Positions 18,254-26,575 of a DNA stretch of 64,000 bases are shown here, one piece after another. Every line of letters starts with the position of its first letter. Within the stretch, counting starts at the first letter, position 1. The stretch is from Flagellimonas lutaonensis (GTDB lineage: Bacteria; Bacteroidota; Bacteroidia; Flavobacteriales; Flavobacteriaceae). Below the pieces are notes generated by a model, which was given only the letters and a program-made list of their open reading frames with translations, had not been told where the DNA came from and did no database searches. The stretch is taken from positions 1,306,501 through 1,370,500 of the forward strand of contig NZ_CP011071.1 in assembly GCF_000963865.1 (NCBI RefSeq), in the 5' to 3' direction. Position numbers and translations under genes: made by a program.

Positions 18254-18649
18254 ATGAGAAAAGATATTGAAATACCCATTGCAGAGAATGTATATGTTGC
18301 GGCGGTGAACGAGTGGGATGAAAATTTCCTCTCCAAGGATTGGTATGTATACCTGATCAACAACCGCCTGACCCCCATTGAGGGAATTATCATCGTTTCA
18401 AAAGGGTACAAAAACGACACCAAGACCTCTACCCTGAGGAGAAGCCTCGAATGGCTCGATGGGGAATCATATCAAAAGATAGAGCTCATCACCGAAGAGC
18501 TGGTTGCCATTGAAAACGAGTTTTTTGTCACCTTTTTTGCAGACAAGAAGCTCTACGAACGAAGATTTATTTTCGAACCCTATACCATTGCCGAAAAGAA
18601 CGCTGCCCCACTTCCCATATTGGAAAGTGAGGGTATTTTGGCCAAATGA
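18254..18649 (+). CDS. Conserved protein of unknown function downstream of pheS
   Basis: 131 residues, no signal peptide or membrane helix, no motif I can name. Composition is that of a small alpha/beta protein, with WYVYLINNRLTPIEGIIIVS in the N-terminal half and many charged residues. It follows pheS by 29 bases on the same strand and may be co-transcribed. I recall similar proteins next to pheS in flavobacteria, sometimes mislabelled as a tRNA synthetase subunit; there is no synthetase domain here. Function unknown. Confidence 0.65.
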   Translation: MRKDIEIPIAENVYVAAVNEWDENFLSKDWYVYLINNRLTPIEGIIIVSKGYKNDTKTSTLRRSLEWLDGESYQKIELITEELVAIENEFFVTFFADKKLYERRFIFEPYTIAEKNAAPLPILESEGILAK

Positions 18650-18670
18650 CGGCCCCGCCCCGTTTTGATA

Positions 18671-19171
18671 TCAACGGAGCGGATACCCCTTGGCCGCCCA
18701 CCAAGGCCTGACCTCAATGGCCAATCGGCCTGCCTGAACCGCTGGATCCAAGTTTGCGAGGCTATCGGCCATTTGTAAGGTGGGCACATTGTAAATAGTG
18801 ATACCGCGCACCTCCCCTTCATCACCAAAGGGTCCTGAAATATCGGCGAAACCTTCATCGTACATCCGTTTCAAATGGGCAAGATGAAGGCGCTGAAGAC
18901 TATCGGCCTCTGCTTTGCTTTGTGAACGTACGGGACCGCTCTTTAGAAAGGCCATGAAATATTGTTGCATCAGAATGGTGTCTTTGGTTTCTTCATCGAT
19001 ATAATCAAATAGTTGGTACCCCTCAGAGGTCAGTTGTTCCTTCAGCTCCAATATGGACTTTTCGGCTTTTCCAGAAGCCACTTCCGTAGGCGGTATTTCT
19101 GCTGTTTTCTGCTGTTTGCATGAAATTGTCAGCAATAAGGCCATTGCAAGTACATATGTCAATCTTTCCAT
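18671..19171 (-). CDS. Lipoprotein with YCII-like domain
   Basis: 166 residues. Begins with a lipoprotein signal (LAMALLLTISCKQ; lipid-anchored Cys about 18). The C-terminal ~100 residues look like the YCII fold: MQQYFMAFLKSGPVRSQS, then HLAHLKRMYDEGFADISGPF and GITIYNVPTLQMADSLANLD, with the His-x-x-x-L and DP-type patterns of the family. YCII proteins are small ferredoxin-like folds, a few with dehydrochlorinase-like activity; the export of this one is unusual. Start overlaps the stop of the CYTH gene by 13 bases. Confidence 0.7.
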   Translation of the reverse strand: MERLTYVLAMALLLTISCKQQKTAEIPPTEVASGKAEKSILELKEQLTSEGYQLFDYIDEETKDTILMQQYFMAFLKSGPVRSQSKAEADSLQRLHLAHLKRMYDEGFADISGPFGDEGEVRGITIYNVPTLQMADSLANLDPAVQAGRLAIEVRPWWAAKGYPLR

Positions 19172-19638
19172 TGCGAATAAGGGTTTTGGGTCAGTTGTGA
19201 ATTGTAATATTGTATCGCCCCGGTGACTTCTTTTCCGAGCCAGCTGGGTTTTTCGAACACCTCGTCTTCATGGGCCAGTTCAACCTCGGCAATAACGAGC
19301 CCTTTGTTTTCGGCCAAAAATTCATCAACCTCGAAAACATGGTGCCCACAAGGCACTGCATACCGTATCTTTTCTAAAATATGACCCTCGCAAAGGTCTA
19401 TAAGATTGGCCGCCTCTGAAGCCGATATCTCGGTTTCCCATTCAAAACGTGTGGTTCCCGATTGGTTACTGGCACCTTTTACGGCCAAGAATCCTTTACC
19501 GTCCCTGACCCTTACACGTACTGTTCGATCGGGGTGTGTATTCAAGAAGCCCTGCACAATTCTGGTCTGTGTTTGGGCCTCTTTTTTGTAAGCATCAGAG
19601 GTCACCAAAAATTTACGTTCGATTTCAAGGTGTTCCAT
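19159..19638 (-). CDS. CYTH domain protein (triphosphate tunnel metalloenzyme)
   Basis: 159 residues from the ATG at 19638; the TTG one codon earlier is less likely. The CYTH signature EIERKFLV (ExExK) is at the N-terminus, followed by TVRVRVRDGKGFLAVKG with the basic residues that line the tunnel, and FEVDEFLAENKGLVIAEVEL with the acidic metal-binding strand. CYTH enzymes hydrolyse inorganic triphosphate or, in some lineages, make cyclic AMP; bacterial short forms like this are usually triphosphatases. Cytoplasmic. Divergent from dinB with only 27 bases between the start codons. Confidence 0.85.
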   Translation of the reverse strand: MEHLEIERKFLVTSDAYKKEAQTQTRIVQGFLNTHPDRTVRVRVRDGKGFLAVKGASNQSGTTRFEWETEISASEAANLIDLCEGHILEKIRYAVPCGHHVFEVDEFLAENKGLVIAEVELAHEDEVFEKPSWLGKEVTGAIQYYNSQLTQNPYSQWKD

Positions 19639-19654
19639 CAAAATAAATATAACC

Positions 19655-19662
19655 TAATTTTG
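19655..19662 (+). promoter_or_regulatory. Candidate -7 element for dinB
   Basis: TAATTTTG, a full match to TAnnTTTG, lies in the 27-base gap between the divergent CYTH and dinB starts. The dinB ATG begins 4 bases after it, so the mRNA would be leaderless or nearly so. No clear TTG is seen 17-23 bases upstream. Confidence 0.4.
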
Positions 19663-19665
19663 GAT

Positions 19666-20766
19666 ATGGAGTTTGATTTCCCGCTTCGAAAGATTATCCA
19701 TGTCGATATGGATGCCTTTTATGCTTCAGTGGAGCAGCATGACAATCCGGAGCTGAAGGGAAAGCCTATCGCCGTGGGCGGGGGCTCTAAACGGGGAGTG
19801 GTCTCTGCCGCAAGCTACGAGGCCCGTAAATTTGGTGTACGCAGTGCCATGGCGGGTTATTTGGCCAAACGCAATTGCCCTGACCTGATATTTGTAAAAC
19901 CCCGATTTGACCGATACAAGGAAGTTTCGCAACAGATACGCAGCATTTTTTTTGAATATACCGATCTTGTCGAGCCACTTTCACTGGATGAGGCTTATTT
20001 GGATGTCACGGAAAACAAAAAAGGAAACCCGTCGGCCACCTTGATTGCCAAGGAAATCCGCGAAAAAATCTTCGAACGCACCGGATTGACCGCCTCTGCA
20101 GGAATATCGATCAATAAGTTCATCGCCAAAGTGGCCAGCGATTACCATAAGCCCAACGGGCAGAAAACCGTAAATCCGGAAGAGGTGGTCGAATTCTTGG
20201 AAGATCTCGACATTCGAAAATTTTACGGTGTGGGCAAGGTCACTGCCGAAAAGATGTACCGCCTCGGCATTTTCACCGGCAAAGACCTCAAGGCCAAAAC
20301 AGCTGAATTTTTGGAAGCCAATTTTGGTAAAAGCGGAACGTACTATTATCATGTGGTGCGCGGCATACACCACAGTACCGTAAAACCGCACCGCACCCCA
20401 AAATCTGTAGGGGCCGAGCGTACCTTCAGTGAAAATCTGAGCAGCGAAATCTTAATGTTGGAACGTCTTGAAAATATTGCCAACGAACTGGAGCGCCGAC
20501 TGAAAAAATCAAAAATCGCCGGAAAAACCATCACCCTAAAAATTAAATACAGTGATTTTACTTTACAGACCCGCAGTAAGACACTGCCCTATTTTATTTC
20601 AGACAAAGCCCTGATTCTTGAAACGGCCAAAGAACTGTTATCCCAAGCCCCATTACAAAATTCGGTTCGTCTATTGGGCATTTCCCTGGCAAATTTGAAC
20701 ACTGGGCACAAAAAAAACGAGACCAAAGAAAATTCGGTTTCGGTTCAATTGAAATTTGAATTTTAA
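19666..20766 (+). CDS. dinB: DNA polymerase IV (Y-family)
   Basis: 366 residues from the ATG at 19666; the open frame extends upstream but would run through the divergent CYTH gene, and family proteins begin near this Met. Catalytic acidic residues are visible in HVDMDAFYASVEQ (Asp14) and SLDEAYLDV (Asp108, Glu109). The helix-hairpin-helix thumb region (YGVGKVTAEKMYRLGI) and little-finger domain follow, and the protein ends in LKFEF, which may serve as a sliding-clamp binding tail (weak). Error-prone translesion synthesis. The stop is followed after 46 bases by the tetR remnant. Confidence 0.93.
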   Translation: MEFDFPLRKIIHVDMDAFYASVEQHDNPELKGKPIAVGGGSKRGVVSAASYEARKFGVRSAMAGYLAKRNCPDLIFVKPRFDRYKEVSQQIRSIFFEYTDLVEPLSLDEAYLDVTENKKGNPSATLIAKEIREKIFERTGLTASAGISINKFIAKVASDYHKPNGQKTVNPEEVVEFLEDLDIRKFYGVGKVTAEKMYRLGIFTGKDLKAKTAEFLEANFGKSGTYYYHVVRGIHHSTVKPHRTPKSVGAERTFSENLSSEILMLERLENIANELERRLKKSKIAGKTITLKIKYSDFTLQTRSKTLPYFISDKALILETAKELLSQAPLQNSVRLLGISLANLNTGHKKNETKENSVSVQLKFEF

Positions 20767-20777
20767 CGAAAAATAAC

Positions 20778-20807
20778 TTGTAGACAAACCGGTCTTTCTT
20801 AACTTAG
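20778..20807 (+). promoter_or_regulatory. tetR promoter with overlapping TetR-type operator
   Basis: TTG at 20778-20780 and TAACTTAG at 20800-20807 are 19 bases apart (one mismatch to TAnnTTTG). Between them lies an imperfect inverted repeat centred at 20790/20791 (AGACAAACC and GGTCTTTCT; 7 of 9 positions pair). A palindrome with an ACCGGT core placed inside the spacer is typical of autoregulated TetR-family genes. Confidence 0.55.
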
Positions 20808-20812
20808 AGGGC

Positions 20813-21435
20813 ATGTCTACCCCTGATGTTGCACTTCACATTCTTAAAACGGCTGGTTCTCTCTTTTATAGGAACGGATATCACAACACAGGAATCAACG
20901 AAATCATCAAGCACGCCGATATAGCCAAGGCTACACTTTACAATCATTTTGAGTCGAAGGATGCCATTTGTATCGCCTATCTCGAACACAGGCACCGTAG
21001 CTTTATTTCGGCATTGAAATCGTATGCAGAAAACGTTATGTTGGCAAACCTGCGTTGATGGCCATTTTTGATTATGTAATTGATGCCTATCGCGGTGATG
21101 CTTTTTATGGTTGTTGGGCCTCACGAATTTATGGTGAACTTAGGCCGGAAAGTCAAAACATAGCCGAGGTCATCCGTCAGCAAAAGAAAGACCTCTTGGT
21201 GTTTTTGGAAGAATTGGTGCGCCGCAATTTTGTCAATATCTCGAAAGCGGAGGTCGAGAAAATTTCTGGCGGCCTCTACCTTCTCTACGAGAGTGCCATG
21301 TCAGAAAGTTATCTTCACCAAAGCGATTGGCCCATCTATTTGGCAAAGAACATGGCCGCTGACTTGTTCAGCGGAGTGCAATTGGCAGAAAAAAAACCCA
21401 ATCCAGAAGGTGGCTTTTCGAACAATCTGCACTAG
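20813..21435 (+). pseudogene. TetR-family transcriptional regulator, frameshifted
   Basis: Two adjoining frames together encode one TetR-family protein. Part 1 (20813-21058, 81 residues) carries the full N-terminal helix-turn-helix: LFYRNGYHNTGINEIIKHAD then IAKATLYNHFESKDAI. Part 2 (21055-21435) carries the ligand-binding domain (MAIFDYVIDAYRGDAFYGCW onward). The frames differ by one; reading just upstream of part 2 in its own frame gives YVGKPAL, which joins naturally to KSYAEN of part 1, so about one base is missing near 21034-21037. Combined length (~200) is normal. Either a recent pseudogene or a sequencing error. No canonical slippery heptamer is present. The operator-like palindrome upstream is intact. 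Confidence 0.75.
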
Positions 21436-21490
21436 CCATTTGAAAACCCTTGCTGGCATGGCCCTTTCCCAGAAAAAATTAAAATTGTCC

Positions 21491-22933
21491 TCAGAAACTA
21501 CAGCTTTCAATCTCTGTAACACGTAGGGTGTTCACCATTCCCTTAGCTTTTATGGGCATGGCCGCCAAGCTGATCAACATATCGCCTACTTCAAGAAAGC
21601 CTTTCTTGCATGCGATGGCATTCACGTCTTCAATGGTTTCGTCGGTAGAAACAAATTTGTCGTAATAAAAAGCCTTAACGCCCCATAAAAGGTTCAATTG
21701 TGTGAGTATGCGCTTGTTGGATGTAAAGACCAGTATGTGGGCACTAGGCCGCCATGCCGAAATCTGAAAAGCCGTATAACCACTGTTTGTTAGGGTAGAA
21801 ATGGCCTTTGCCTGTATTTCATTGGCCATTAATGCAGCATGATAACAGACCGATTTGGTAATATAACGGTTTGTGCGTATATGGGGCGGGTTCTGTGGAA
21901 CGGTTATCAGACTTGAGCTTTCAACACTTTGTAGGATGCTTGTCATTTTTTCGATTACCTGCACGGGGTAATTGCCAACCGATGTCTCACCTGACAACAT
22001 CACGGCATCGGCACCGTCCATTACTGAGTTGGCCACGTCGTTCACCTCGGCCCTTGTCGGGGTCAAACTGGTAATCATGGTTTCCATCATCTGGGTGGCG
22101 ATAATGACCGGTATTCGGGCCTTTTTGGCACGCAATACCAACTGCTTTTGAATGAGGGGCACTTCTTGTGCGGGCACCTCTACCCCAAGATCGCCACGGG
22201 CGACCATAAGCCCATCACAATAGGCCACAATTTTGTCGATGTTCTCAACGGCCTCTGGTTTCTCTATTTTGGCGATGATGGGTATCTTGTGTTCAGAGTT
22301 TTCCTTTATCAGATTTTGAAGGTCGATGAGGTCTTGACTGTGTCGAACAAAAGAAAGGGCGATCCAGTCTACTTCTTGTTTGATGGCAAAAACAGCATCT
22401 TTTATGTCTTTTTCAGTCAGTGCTGGCAGCGAAATGTTGGTATTCGGAAGATTGACCCCCTTTTTTGATTTGAGCGGGCCGCCTTGTATGACCTTGGCGC
22501 GCACCTCATCCTTTCCATTGGACGACAACACCTCAAAAATCAATTTTCCATCATCAAGAAGTATCCGTTCACCGGGTTTTACATCCTTCGGAAAATCTTT
22601 GTAGTTCATGTAGACCCTTTCGGCATTGCCCTCAAAAGGTTCGCCCGTTACAAACAAAATTTCGTCGCCCGGGGCCACGACGACCTCGCCGCCCATTACC
22701 CCCACACGCAGCTTCGGACCTTGCAAATCGGCCAAAATTGCCGTATTGGTCCCCATCTCTTCATTGAGGTCACGAATCATATTGATTCTTTCGACCACAT
22801 CATCATAATTGGCATGGGAGAAATTTATACGAAATACATCGACTCCCGCCTCTACCATACTTTTAAGCGTTTCACGTTTGCTCGTGGCCGGCCCTAAAGT
22901 TGCAACAATCTTGGTCTTTTTTTTAGTTGGCAT
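21491..22933 (-). CDS. pyk: Pyruvate kinase
   Basis: About 480 residues from the ATG at 22933 (the TTG two codons earlier overlaps the previous gene). N-terminal KIVATLGPATSK; the active-site signature IPIIAKIEKPEAVENID with the catalytic Lys; ARGDLGVEVP; and a C-terminal allosteric-type domain. Converts phosphoenolpyruvate and ADP to pyruvate and ATP, the last step of glycolysis, in the cytoplasm. Starts two bases after the stop of the IPExxxVDY gene, so they are co-transcribed, an arrangement I recall as common in flavobacteria. Convergent with the broken tetR gene. Confidence 0.95.
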   Translation of the reverse strand: MPTKKKTKIVATLGPATSKRETLKSMVEAGVDVFRINFSHANYDDVVERINMIRDLNEEMGTNTAILADLQGPKLRVGVMGGEVVVAPGDEILFVTGEPFEGNAERVYMNYKDFPKDVKPGERILLDDGKLIFEVLSSNGKDEVRAKVIQGGPLKSKKGVNLPNTNISLPALTEKDIKDAVFAIKQEVDWIALSFVRHSQDLIDLQNLIKENSEHKIPIIAKIEKPEAVENIDKIVAYCDGLMVARGDLGVEVPAQEVPLIQKQLVLRAKKARIPVIIATQMMETMITSLTPTRAEVNDVANSVMDGADAVMLSGETSVGNYPVQVIEKMTSILQSVESSSLITVPQNPPHIRTNRYITKSVCYHAALMANEIQAKAISTLTNSGYTAFQISAWRPSAHILVFTSNKRILTQLNLLWGVKAFYYDKFVSTDETIEDVNAIACKKGFLEVGDMLISLAAMPIKAKGMVNTLRVTEIESCSF

Positions 22934-22935
22934 TC

Positions 22936-23400
22936 TCAAAAAATTAGGTTTGCTTTCGATTTTAATAGATCAACATTCAATCGGTACGCTGTGATGATAT
23001 TGGGGATGGCATTTATTTCTCTTATGATTTGATCGACCGCTACATCACCATCAGCATTTATTTTCAACAAGTAATCAACTTCTTTCTTTTCTTGGACCAA
23101 ATAATGTTTTTGAACAGGGGCGTTGAACTTGAAAAGACCCTCGGCAGAATCGTCGCCCACCACCATGCACTTGTTTCTGAACAAGGTATATTCAAAATCG
23201 CTCACCTCGTCAAAAAACCCAAACACCGGATAGGTAGCCCCCTGCCCTATTTGGTGGTCGCTTTTGTTGCGCTTCAGCCGAAGCCCTAAATGTTTGTTCA
23301 AGACGTAGGCCATCGCATAATCATCCAAGCTGCTGTGCACTGCGATCAACTCGAATGAATCATAGAACTGATCCGCCGATATCTTATGTGTCGTCAACAT
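22936..23400 (-). CDS. IPExxxVDY family protein
   Basis: 154 residues. Matches the Bacteroidetes-specific IPExxxVDY family in its C-terminal part (QEKKEVDYLLKINAD) and in the N-terminal DDYAMAYVLNKHLGLRL stretch. No membrane segment or catalytic motif. Function is unknown; constant linkage to pyk in this phylum (here two bases upstream of it) hints at a role around pyruvate kinase or central metabolism, but this is only a neighbourhood argument. Confidence 0.75.
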   Translation of the reverse strand: MLTTHKISADQFYDSFELIAVHSSLDDYAMAYVLNKHLGLRLKRNKSDHQIGQGATYPVFGFFDEVSDFEYTLFRNKCMVVGDDSAEGLFKFNAPVQKHYLVQEKKEVDYLLKINADGDVAVDQIIREINAIPNIITAYRLNVDLLKSKANLIF

Positions 23401-23507
23401 TAAATTCTAGCGAACGGTAAATATACGGCTATTTGGCACAACTTAACCGCTTCAAGACCATGTTTGGAGAGCCCATTGATTACGAAAACGTTTGCGCTGC
23501 CATTATT

Positions 23508-24251
23508 CTATGACTGGGTCGCCTCAATCTTGTTCTGAAGGGCAAAATAAGCCCTTTTTGATGCTTTCTCCTCTGCCTTTTTCTTTGATGTGGCCCTAGC
23601 CTTTGCAGCTATCCTGTCTTCGATGGAAAGCTTTACCGCAAAATGCTTCAGTTCGTCATTTCCGGTATCTTCGTACACATCGTAATGAAAGTTCTTTTTC
23701 TGTTTCTGGCACCACTCGATCACCAAACTTTTGTAACTGATCACCTTGCCCTCAAGTTGCTCAATATCAACGTAGGGCTCTATGACCCGCTGGTTGATGA
23801 ACTTTTCACAATAATGGTAGCCCCTATCTAAATAAATGGCCCCTATCACCGCCTCGAAGACATTGCCATGTATGTTCTCGCCAAAGTGGGATTTTGGTAT
23901 GCGGCTTTCAACAAGATTCAGTAGCTTCAGATCTCTTCCAAGCTCGTTGAGGTGCTTTCTGCTTACGATCTTCGAACGCATTTTGGTCAAATAGCCCTCA
24001 TCGCCATCGGGCACCTCGTTGTAAAGATGTTTTGAAATAATTGTGCCGAGCATGGCATCGCCCAAAAACTCGAGGCGCTCATAATTCAACGGATTGCCGT
24101 TCAAGTCTTTTTTGTTAAGCGACCGGTGCAAGAACGCTTTCTTGTAAATATTGATATTCTTGGGCTTAAAGCCCAGTATCTTTTTCATTTCCAAAAAAAA
24201 ATCCCCATCCGCCTTCGAATGGGAATTGAATATTTTGGTCGAAAACTTCAT
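23508..24251 (-). CDS. rnc: Ribonuclease III
   Basis: About 247 residues from the ATG at 24251, chosen because upstream starts would lie inside fabF. The signature NYERLEFLGDAMLG carries the catalytic acidic residues; a second acidic cluster is in GNVFEAVIGAIYLDRG (Glu/Asp). The C-terminal dsRNA-binding domain (about 175-245) contains YKSLVIEWCQKQKKN and AKARATSKKKAEEKASKRAY. Processes rRNA and structured RNAs. The start is 8 bases after fabF, and the acpP-fabF-rnc order is common in bacteria. Confidence 0.94.
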   Translation of the reverse strand: MKFSTKIFNSHSKADGDFFLEMKKILGFKPKNINIYKKAFLHRSLNKKDLNGNPLNYERLEFLGDAMLGTIISKHLYNEVPDGDEGYLTKMRSKIVSRKHLNELGRDLKLLNLVESRIPKSHFGENIHGNVFEAVIGAIYLDRGYHYCEKFINQRVIEPYVDIEQLEGKVISYKSLVIEWCQKQKKNFHYDVYEDTGNDELKHFAVKLSIEDRIAAKARATSKKKAEEKASKRAYFALQNKIEATQS

Positions 24252-24258
24252 CGTTTTC

Positions 24259-25509
24259 TTAACTGATTTTTCTAAAAAGTACGCAGGCATTGTGGCCGCC
24301 AAAGCCAAATGTATTGCTCATGGCGACATTGACCTCACGGGCCTGTGCCTTATTCAAAGTCAAGTTAAACTTTGGGTCTATGTTTTCGTCGACCACACTG
24401 TGGTTTATAGTCGGTGGCACCAAATTATGCTCCATTGCCAAAATGGAGGCAATGGCCTCTATAGCACCCGCAGCACCCAAGAGGTGGCCCGTCATAGACT
24501 TGGTCGAATTGATATTTATTTTATGTGCGTGGTCGCCAAAGACTTTTGATATGGCCTTCAGCTCGGCAACATCACCCAACGGTGTCGATGTGCCGTGCGT
24601 ATTGATGGCATCGACCTCTTCTGGTTTGATGCCGGCATTTTCAAGACAATTTTCCATCACCTTGACCACTCCTATGCCTTCAGGGTGTGGTGCCGTCATG
24701 TGATAGGCATCACTTGAAAGTCCGCCACCGATCACTTCGGCATAGATTTTGGCGCCCCTTGCCTTGGCATGTTCGTATTCTTCCAGTATCAGGGCTCCAG
24801 CTCCTTCGCCCAGTACAAAACCATCCCTTGTCGCGTCAAAGGGCCTTGAAGCCGTTTCAGGACTGTCATTTCTTGTCGATAGGGCGTGCATGGCGTTGAA
24901 ACCACCCATGCCAGCAATGGTCACGGCAGCTTCACTACCGCCTGTTACCACCACTTCGCAATGGCCCAACCGAATGTAGTTGAGGGCATCTATCAGCGCA
25001 TTGGCAGATGAGGCACAGGCCGATACCGTGGTATAGTTTGGCCCCATGAAGCCATACTTGATCGAGATATTGCCAGGGGCAATATCTGCTATCATCTTTG
25101 GAATAAAAAATGGATTGAAACGTGGTGTGCCATCGCCTTCGGCGTAGTTAATCATTTCGTTCTGAAACGTCTCAAGCCCTCCGATACCGGCGCCCCAAAC
25201 AACCCCTACTTTGAATTTGTCGACTTTATCAAGATCCAAGCCTGAATCTTTGATTGCCTCTTCGGTAGACACTAGGGCATATTGGGCAAAACGGTCGAGT
25301 TTGCGTGCTTCCTTACGGTCGAAATGGTCTTCTGGGTTATACCCTTTCAACTCGCATGCAAACTTGGTCTTGAACTTTTCAGTGTCAAAATATGTAATGG
25401 GGGCAGAGCCACTTTTTCCATTCTTCAATCCGTCCCAATAGGCTTCAACATTGTTGCCAATCGGGGTCAAGGCCCCCAAACCGGTAACTACAACTCGCTT
25501 TAACTGCAT
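24259..25509 (-). CDS. fabF: Beta-ketoacyl-ACP synthase II
   Basis: 416 residues, KAS II type. Catalytic triad: Cys165 in SACASSANAL, His in INTHGTSTPLGD, and His in KSMTGHLLGAAGAIE. N-terminus RVVVTGLGALTPIGNN is diagnostic. Condenses malonyl-ACP with acyl-ACP in fatty acid elongation. Downstream of acpP, separated by 104 bases that contain a strong hairpin, and followed closely by rnc. Confidence 0.96.
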   Translation of the reverse strand: MQLKRVVVTGLGALTPIGNNVEAYWDGLKNGKSGSAPITYFDTEKFKTKFACELKGYNPEDHFDRKEARKLDRFAQYALVSTEEAIKDSGLDLDKVDKFKVGVVWGAGIGGLETFQNEMINYAEGDGTPRFNPFFIPKMIADIAPGNISIKYGFMGPNYTTVSACASSANALIDALNYIRLGHCEVVVTGGSEAAVTIAGMGGFNAMHALSTRNDSPETASRPFDATRDGFVLGEGAGALILEEYEHAKARGAKIYAEVIGGGLSSDAYHMTAPHPEGIGVVKVMENCLENAGIKPEEVDAINTHGTSTPLGDVAELKAISKVFGDHAHKININSTKSMTGHLLGAAGAIEAIASILAMEHNLVPPTINHSVVDENIDPKFNLTLNKAQAREVNVAMSNTFGFGGHNACVLFRKIS

Positions 25510-25544
25510 TGAACTGATTTTTGACCTCTATTCAGCCTGAAATT

Positions 25545-25585
25545 AAAAAAAATTATCCATGTGGTTCAATCACCACATGGATAAT
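25545..25585 (-). terminator. Intercistronic terminator/attenuator between acpP and fabF
   Basis: Perfect 14-bp stem (25552-25565 with 25572-25585), 6-base loop, followed on the minus strand by eight T. It should stop most acpP transcripts, giving much more acyl carrier protein mRNA than fabF-rnc mRNA. Confidence 0.85.
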
Positions 25586-25613
25586 CTAAAAATCTTAGGA
25601 ATATATCATAAGA

Positions 25614-25847
25614 TTACTTTGCTTCTTCTATATAGCTAATGGCTTGACCAACCGTGGCAATGTTCTCGGCCTGGTCATCAGGAATTTGAATATCGAATTC
25701 TTTCTCAAACTCCATAATAAGTTCAACAGTGTCCAAAGAATCTGCACCCAAATCGTTGGTGAAGCTTGCTTCTGGTACTACTTCGTTTTCGTCAACACCG
25801 AGTTTATCAACGATAATGGCCTTAACTCTTGATGCAATGTCTGACAT
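25614..25847 (-). CDS. acpP: Acyl carrier protein
   Basis: 77 residues. The phosphopantetheine attachment Ser37 is in [13 protein letters not shown], and the protein is strongly acidic, as in all ACPs. Carries growing acyl chains in fatty acid and lipid A synthesis. Upstream, a -7 element TATTTTTG reads on the minus strand at 25886-25879, about 32 bases before the ATG. Downstream, a strong hairpin separates it from fabF. Divergent from purN. Confidence 0.97.
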   Translation of the reverse strand: MSDIASRVKAIIVDKLGVDENEVVPEASFTNDLGADSLDTVELIMEFEKEFDIQIPDDQAENIATVGQAISYIEEAK

Positions 25848-25878
25848 AGTTATATCGGTTTTTAAATTTAATCGTTGG

Positions 25879-25886
25879 CAAAAATA
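25879..25886 (-). promoter_or_regulatory. Candidate acpP -7 element
   Basis: TATTTTTG on the minus strand fully matches TAnnTTTG and lies at a sensible distance from the acpP start. No convincing TTG is seen 17-23 bases further upstream, so support is partial. Confidence 0.45.
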
Positions 25887-26005
25887 GTAAACTTTGGTTT
25901 AAATACACTATTTGTCGATAAAATGTACTGTATATTACGGGGTTAAATTCTTTGACCTTACCTTTACCGCCCATAGGATGTTGCCCATAATTTTCTGTTC
26001 AGGTA

Positions 26006-26575
26006 ATGAAGAAACTGGTTGTTTTTGCCTCTGGTTCTGGCACCAATGCCGAGAACATCATCAAATATTTCGAATCGGGCCCATTGGCAAGGGTCTCGTG
26101 TGTCTTGACAAACAAATCTGAAGCAGCAGTGCTGCAACGGTGCGACCGTTTGGGCATACCGGCCCTTTACTTCAACAGACATGCCTTTCGGGCCGGGGCC
26201 GTGCTAAATATGGTACGGTCAGAAAATCCGGATTTGATCGTATTGGCAGGATTTTTATGGAAAATCCCGGCAGGTTTCATAGAGGCCTTCCCAGATAGGA
26301 TCATCAACATACACCCGGCATTGCTTCCCAAATATGGGGGCAAGGGCATGTATGGCAACAAGGTGCACGAGGCCGTTAAGAAAAATGGCGAAAGAGAAAC
26401 GGGCATCACCATTCACTATGTCAACGAACAGTATGATGAAGGGGCCATCATCCATCAGGCAAAAACAGCAATCGACCAGCACGATTCGGTAGAGGCCATT
26501 GCCGAGAAGGTTCATGCCCTAGAATACGAACACTATCCGAGAGTCATCGAAAAACTATTGCGAAACAATGGCTAA
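26006..26575 (+). CDS. purN: Phosphoribosylglycinamide formyltransferase
   Basis: 189 residues. GART motifs: GSGTNAENI near the N-terminus (phosphate binding), INIHPALLPKYGG with the catalytic His, and HYVNEQYDEGAII with the catalytic Asp. Transfers formyl from 10-formyl-tetrahydrofolate to GAR in purine synthesis. Its stop overlaps the RNase H start by 8 bases. With purF about 2 kb downstream on the same strand, this is a partial purine cluster. Confidence 0.95.
   Translation: MKKLVVFASGSGTNAENIIKYFESGPLARVSCVLTNKSEAAVLQRCDRLGIPALYFNRHAFRAGAVLNMVRSENPDLIVLAGFLWKIPAGFIEAFPDRIINIHPALLPKYGGKGMYGNKVHEAVKKNGERETGITIHYVNEQYDEGAIIHQAKTAIDQHDSVEAIAEKVHALEYEHYPRVIEKLLRNNG

Noticed and set aside
19462-19665. 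N-terminal extension of dinB
   Set aside because: It would overlap the divergent CYTH gene, and Y-family polymerases begin close to the HVDMDAFYAS motif; the ATG at 19666 is preferred.
21029-21058. Programmed -1 frameshift in the tetR gene
   Set aside because: The sequence A GAA AAC is not a canonical slippery heptamer, no stem follows, and TetR genes do not use recoding; a mutation or sequencing error is simpler.
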